Of a DNA stretch of 64,000 bases, positions 60,068 through 64,000 are shown piece by piece; the first letter of the stretch is position 1; each line of letters begins with the position of its first letter. The notes beneath the pieces are model-generated. The model was not told the DNA's origin and did no database searches. It saw only the letters and a program-made list of their open reading frames with translations. A program made the position numbers and the translations under genes. Source of the DNA: Oleispira sp963851095 (GTDB lineage Bacteria; Pseudomonadota; Gammaproteobacteria; Pseudomonadales; Oceanobacteraceae); NCBI GenBank assembly GCA_963851095.1, contig CAWKOX010000007.1, positions 1-64,000 on the forward strand. The letters are read 5' to 3'.

Positions 60068-63000
60068 TTACTCTTTAGAGAATATTACTCGGTCGCCCGT
60101 TAGAACATCTACTAAAATAATAGCGTTGTAATCTATCATGAATATCCTCTGATGCTTTTCATCAAATGCCAGCTGATAGGGATTACTAATCCGAATTCCA
60201 AAACCTGTATCATTGCTCGATAGAATATTAGTTGTTTTATTTATTAAATCTATTTTCTGCAAAGAGCGAGGAGTTCCTGTGGAGCTGATGTATGCTACCT
60301 CGGCATTATCTGTAAGTTCGATATCTTCACCTAATATATTGGGCAAATCCATTATTTTTTCACGGAGCCCGCTGGTGAGGTTAACTTTGTATAATTCTTG
60401 AGGAGATCGATTTAAAATATAAGCTTCTTCATCTGTGGTTTTGCAGTACAGCGCTGTAATCTGAGTAAAATCGATTCCTGTACCTGTATTCTGATCAGAG
60501 ATGATTTTGCTATTTCGCGTATCTAAGTCAAAACTTATTACGCTATCCATTAAAAGATTTTGATTTCGAATATAGAGTAAACTGTTGCTTTGCTTGTTAA
60601 AGCATATATCTTTTGCCTTTAAGTGTTCCGCATCATCAGGTAAATCATCATTTGTTAACGCTTTGTTAATTTCATTCTCACTCCAAAATACTTTAGTAGC
60701 AGAGAATGGGTTTACGGCTTCGATTCCAGTATTCGTTAATACTATTAATTGCTGATATTTCTCGGAATAGCCAATATTCAACGGGCTTAATTCAGGGCCA
60801 CTAGTATTACTTGTTATGGTTTCAGAACTATTGCTTTCAGTTGAATATTTCCTGATCTTTGAACTTCTACTATAAAGAGCAAACCAGTTCCCTGTGCCAT
60901 CAGTACCTAAGCCAGTTATACCATTATGACCAAATTCATTATCGCTATCATTTGTGAAAATACGGCGATCCCCTGTCGTTCTATTCACTGCTATTAACTC
61001 AGGGTTACTATCACTAGCAACAATCAGTTGATCGTTATCCTCATCTATTATTAGGCTGTCTAGTGCTCTTAACTCCAGCCCAGTGCCAATATTATTTGCG
61101 GATATTGTTGTTCGATCCCCAGTGCTTACATCAATAGAGGTAATTTTATGGTCCGAACCCTCAAGAATATAGAGTGAGTTGTTTTCCGTATCATAGGCTA
61201 AACCTGAAGGGCAGTTTAACTCGTCTCCTTCACCTACAGTCTTAGATGAAATAACTGTTTTAATAAGAGAGTTAGTATCAATGGCTATTATGTTGTTATT
61301 AATACAATCACTGACAAACATTCTATGGTTTTCATTGTCGTATTCGATACCGAGAAATAATTCTCTTCCTCCATCGGCTATTGTTGTTCTATCTCCACTT
61401 GTTAGGTCAACAGCAACAAGGCTTGATGGGTTTCCCTTTGCTATTAATAGACGGTTATTTTCTATATCCAGAGCCGCTGCTCTGAAATAACCAATTATTG
61501 GGCCACTACCGATAGACTTGCTACTAAGAATCGTTCGAATTCCATTCGTTAGGTTTACTTTTAATACTCGAGAATATTCAATAATATAAGCAATATCTCC
61601 AGAGCCTTGATAGACAAAATCCGTTAGAGTCTCTAATTCAGGTGATGTATTTAAAGCATAATGAATGTTAGCAATAGGATTTGAGTTTTCTAAAACTCTG
61701 ACTTGTAGTTCTGCTTTGCCTTCAGTGCTAATTATTTCGACGTTGGGAATGCGCCATGTCCCCATTGAGTTTATCGTCGACGATATCCACTCTCCTCCTA
61801 TTTTTGCTTCGACCGTTAATGTGCTGTGGTCAACAGCGTCGATGCTATAGCTACCGACAACATCGATTTCTCTCCCAGAGAAAAAACTATTATTGGTTGG
61901 AAATGCAACGTTTAAATTAGCAGGACTTTTAATTTCAATAGAAACAGAATCTGTCGATGAAATACCGTTCTCATCAATAATTATTAATTGAAACTGAAGT
62001 ACTTCCTCATTATCTGGAGGTGTAAATGATGCTTTTTCACTATTAGGGTTATTGATCTCAACTGTTGTTCCACTTAGTTGTGACCATTGGAAGGACGTTA
62101 TATGGGCGGTGCTGGAAGATAATGAACCGTTCAATATTGCTAGCTGGTTGATATTATAAAACGCGTCGACTCCAGCATGTGCTGTCGCAATAGATACAGG
62201 TTCATTAACTTTTACAGTAATTATATCGTTAGACGTTTGTTTATCATTATCAGAAACTGTTAGTAAAAAGCTTAACGTTCCAGCTGTAGAAGGTGCGGTA
62301 AAATTGGCTATGCTCTCGTTTGAATTATTAATCGCAATAGTTACGCCGCTAACTTGCTCCCATTTGTATTCAGTAATTGCAAGGTCGTCTGTTGAGGATT
62401 CTGCATTTAAAGTCACAATGTTATTTGATGTTACAGTTTGATTATTACCAGCATTGGCTATAGGAGGTGCTGAAAGCTCAGGCTGTTCGGGAATCACTTC
62501 ATTAACATTAATAGTCACTATATCGCTATGTGATAGCTCTTCGGCATCCATCACGGTTAGTTGAATCAATAAGGTTCCAGCAGTTGAAGCTGTGAAGCTA
62601 GCATTAGCGGAATTACTGTTATCGATAGTAATGGTTGGCCCAGATATTTGCTGCCAGCTGTAGCTTGTAATCTCTCTGTCATCGCTTGATTCATTTGCCG
62701 ACAGGTTAACAGTATCGTTAGGGATAACGTTTTGGTCTAAGCCAGCATTGGCGATAGGAGGGTGGGGCGTCGTATCTAAAACTGTTACAAATACTTCATC
62801 CCGCGGTAGGCCATTTCCAAAGCGAGTGGGTAAATAGCCAGAAACATAAGCCTGTACTCGAAAATACTTCAGGGTATCTTTATCAACATCTGGCAAAGTA
62901 ACTTCGATCGTTTTACCTTTAGTGAGAATGCTTTGGTCGTTATCACCTAAATAAAGCCATTCGTAGGTAATATCTGGATTACCCCCACTAACTTGGCTAT

Positions 63001-63175
63001 TTGCCGTTAAGCTAATCGTACTGTTTTCATCGGCAGAAAAATCACTGGGTGCTAAAACAGTGATAGTAATATTATCTGTCGATTCATTAGGACTTGCTTC
63101 TTCTCCACCACAGCTGGCCAATGTTAATGTTGCTGCAAAAATGTAAGCTAGTTTTAAGTACTTATTGAAGTTCAC
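60068..63175 (-). CDS. Lipoprotein with PKD/Ig-like domains and a beta-propeller
   Basis: About 1,035 residues. I placed the start at the GTG of NFNKYLKLAYIF, with AGGGA 7 bases upstream; this gives a short lipoprotein signal ending LTLASCGG. The ATG 7 codons earlier has no close ribosome site. After an Ig-like domain come three PKD-type repeats (PPIANAG..., SYSWQQISGP, YKWEQVSG, FQWSQLSG), a bridging domain, then about ten short propeller-like repeats (NRLLIAKGN, LVAVDLTSGDRTTI, NSLYILEGSDHKI). It is exposed in the envelope. Function unknown; binding or adhesion is possible. It stands alone. Confidence 0.82.
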   Translation of the reverse strand: MNFNKYLKLAYIFAATLTLASCGGEEASPNESTDNITITVLAPSDFSADENSTISLTANSQVSGGNPDITYEWLYLGDNDQSILTKGKTIEVTLPDVDKDTLKYFRVQAYVSGYLPTRFGNGLPRDEVFVTVLDTTPHPPIANAGLDQNVIPNDTVNLSANESSDDREITSYSWQQISGPTITIDNSNSANASFTASTAGTLLIQLTVMDAEELSHSDIVTINVNEVIPEQPELSAPPIANAGNNQTVTSNNIVTLNAESSTDDLAITEYKWEQVSGVTIAINNSNESIANFTAPSTAGTLSFLLTVSDNDKQTSNDIITVKVNEPVSIATAHAGVDAFYNINQLAILNGSLSSSTAHITSFQWSQLSGTTVEINNPNSEKASFTPPDNEEVLQFQLIIIDENGISSTDSVSIEIKSPANLNVAFPTNNSFFSGREIDVVGSYSIDAVDHSTLTVEAKIGGEWISSTINSMGTWRIPNVEIISTEGKAELQVRVLENSNPIANIHYALNTSPELETLTDFVYQGSGDIAYIIEYSRVLKVNLTNGIRTILSSKSIGSGPIIGYFRAAALDIENNRLLIAKGNPSSLVAVDLTSGDRTTIADGGRELFLGIEYDNENHRMFVSDCINNNIIAIDTNSLIKTVISSKTVGEGDELNCPSGLAYDTENNSLYILEGSDHKITSIDVSTGDRTTISANNIGTGLELRALDSLIIDEDNDQLIVASDSNPELIAVNRTTGDRRIFTNDSDNEFGHNGITGLGTDGTGNWFALYSRSSKIRKYSTESNSSETITSNTSGPELSPLNIGYSEKYQQLIVLTNTGIEAVNPFSATKVFWSENEINKALTNDDLPDDAEHLKAKDICFNKQSNSLLYIRNQNLLMDSVISFDLDTRNSKIISDQNTGTGIDFTQITALYCKTTDEEAYILNRSPQELYKVNLTSGLREKIMDLPNILGEDIELTDNAEVAYISSTGTPRSLQKIDLINKTTNILSSNDTGFGIRISNPYQLAFDEKHQRIFMIDYNAIILVDVLTGDRVIFSKE

Positions 63176-63398
63176 TAATAAATCCCTTTGCACCATATAT
63201 ATTAAAAGTTACTCCTAGAATATCATAATAAAACATTTAGTTATTGGCTTGTGCAATGTTAGTTGTCATGGGCGTTAAAGGAATTAATTACTAGGTTATT
63301 TTTTAATTTAAGATGTATTAAATCACGCGTGTTTGCATATGAATGCGAATGAAGAAGTTTTACAATGGCAGTTAGTTAAAGTGAGTAATCAGGTTCGC

Positions 63399-63953
63399 TT
63401 ACTTTTTACGTAATCGCGATAATGAAACGGCCGTAATACCTAAGAACGAAGCGATATGGTATTGCGGGAGGCGTTCTAATAATTCGGGATACTCTTTGCA
63501 AAACCAGCGGTATCGCTGTTCAGCGTTTCCTAATAATAAGTGTGCTTCGCGGCGGGCACTTTTAATAAAAATCGTTTGCAGCATCTTTATTTCTAAACGC
63601 AATAACTCTGGACTTTTTTCACCTGATTTAGACAGCGCTGTGTAGCTTGCGACCATTAAACGAGTTGGTTCTAAAGCTTGTATAAAATACTGGCAGGGTT
63701 CTTTACTAACAAGAGCATCGACAGGAGCAATCATTTCATTGGCTTGGTAGAAGTGTTGGTTCACTTCATTACCGGCTTGATCGATGTAATAAATACGGAT
63801 CAACCCTTCTAAGATAAAACACAGTTCTGTACAAATATCGCCTGCTTGTACCCAATGTTGCTGGGCTTCTAATTCATGGGCAGAAAAATGTTGAGTAAAA
63901 TTTTCCCAATGACTAAGCGTGATGGCGAGCTTATTCTCACAAATGTTTTGCAT
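63399..63953 (-). CDS. Crp/Fnr-family regulator (5' end may lie beyond the window)
   Basis: At least 184 residues. Cyclic-nucleotide-binding-like fold (WVQAGDICTELCFILEGLIRIYYIDQAGNEV) and a C-terminal helix-turn-helix (LERLPQYHIASFLGITAVSLSRLRKK) at the very end. The frame stays open from the ATG to the window edge (upstream KDPLLKDQLFKDQLQ), and the ATG has no clear ribosome site, so the real start may be further out. The helix-turn-helix looks complete, so DNA binding is likely. The ligand is unknown. Confidence 0.82.
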   Translation of the reverse strand: MQNICENKLAITLSHWENFTQHFSAHELEAQQHWVQAGDICTELCFILEGLIRIYYIDQAGNEVNQHFYQANEMIAPVDALVSKEPCQYFIQALEPTRLMVASYTALSKSGEKSPELLRLEIKMLQTIFIKSARREAHLLLGNAEQRYRWFCKEYPELLERLPQYHIASFLGITAVSLSRLRKK

Positions 63954-64000
63954 CTGCAGTTGGTCTTTGAATAATTGATCTTTTAATAACGGATCTTTTA

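Overview
The window looks like chromosomal DNA of a moderately AT-rich marine gammaproteobacterium of the Oceanospirillales/Alteromonadales kind. This is inferred from the E. coli-like 23S and 5S rRNA, zapE, rsuA, gpt, ygjV, TIGR02450 and YqjG-type genes, and from several fatty-acyl-CoA oxidation genes. The species cannot be named from sequence alone.

Layout. 1-2110: 3' part of a 23S gene and a 5S gene, then a terminator and about 550 bases of palindromic, gene-free DNA that includes a decayed inverted copy of the 5S tail. 2.7-5.3 kb: an ArnT/PMT-like glycosyltransferase and a GT2-GtrA fusion. 5.4-14.5 kb: purine scavenging (gpt, a RutR-like TetR regulator, a four-gene BMP/nucleoside-type ABC transporter, guaD) and a TauE/SafE permease. 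14.6-23.9 kb: an acyl-CoA oxidation operon (SDR, thiolase, FadB-type enzyme, acyl-CoA dehydrogenase, alpha-methylacyl-CoA racemase-like protein), with a divergent AraC regulator and a second acyl-CoA dehydrogenase. 24.2-27.3 kb: a PF10118 di-metal protein with its own AraC regulator, and an unrecognised protein. 27.8-39.7 kb: an accessory-looking locus coding for a PRMT-like methyltransferase, a formyltransferase, two tail-collar proteins and one giant repeat-rich outer-membrane protein. 40-54 kb: mostly ordinary genes (SO_0444-type permease, cold-shock protein, zapE, 2OG oxygenase, yqjG with lysR, adenylate cyclase with TPR lipoprotein, rsuA, SMP-30, FMN reductase, SUFU-like, ygjV, TIGR02450, and a secreted protein with duplicated CxxC motifs). 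54.3-55.0 kb: relics of a Peptidase_Mx gene and a transglutaminase gene. 55.5-60 kb: an RND efflux pair. 60-64 kb: a PKD/beta-propeller lipoprotein and a Crp/Fnr regulator at the window edge.

How the genes fit together. The purine genes form an uptake, deamination and salvage module. The racemase-like protein next to a 3-hydroxyacyl-CoA-type SDR suggests oxidation of methyl-branched acyl-CoAs. The locus at 27.8-39.7 kb is the best candidate for an undescribed system: two cytoplasmic group-transfer enzymes translationally linked just upstream of small collar-domain proteins and a 2.8-thousand-residue surface protein.

Quality warning. Eighteen single-base indels can be read against otherwise intact coding frames in two zones (14.6-19.5 kb and 30.2-36.1 kb), with one more at 54.35 kb. 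Most are insertions. After correction the proteins reach their normal family lengths, so sequence error is at least as likely as gene decay.
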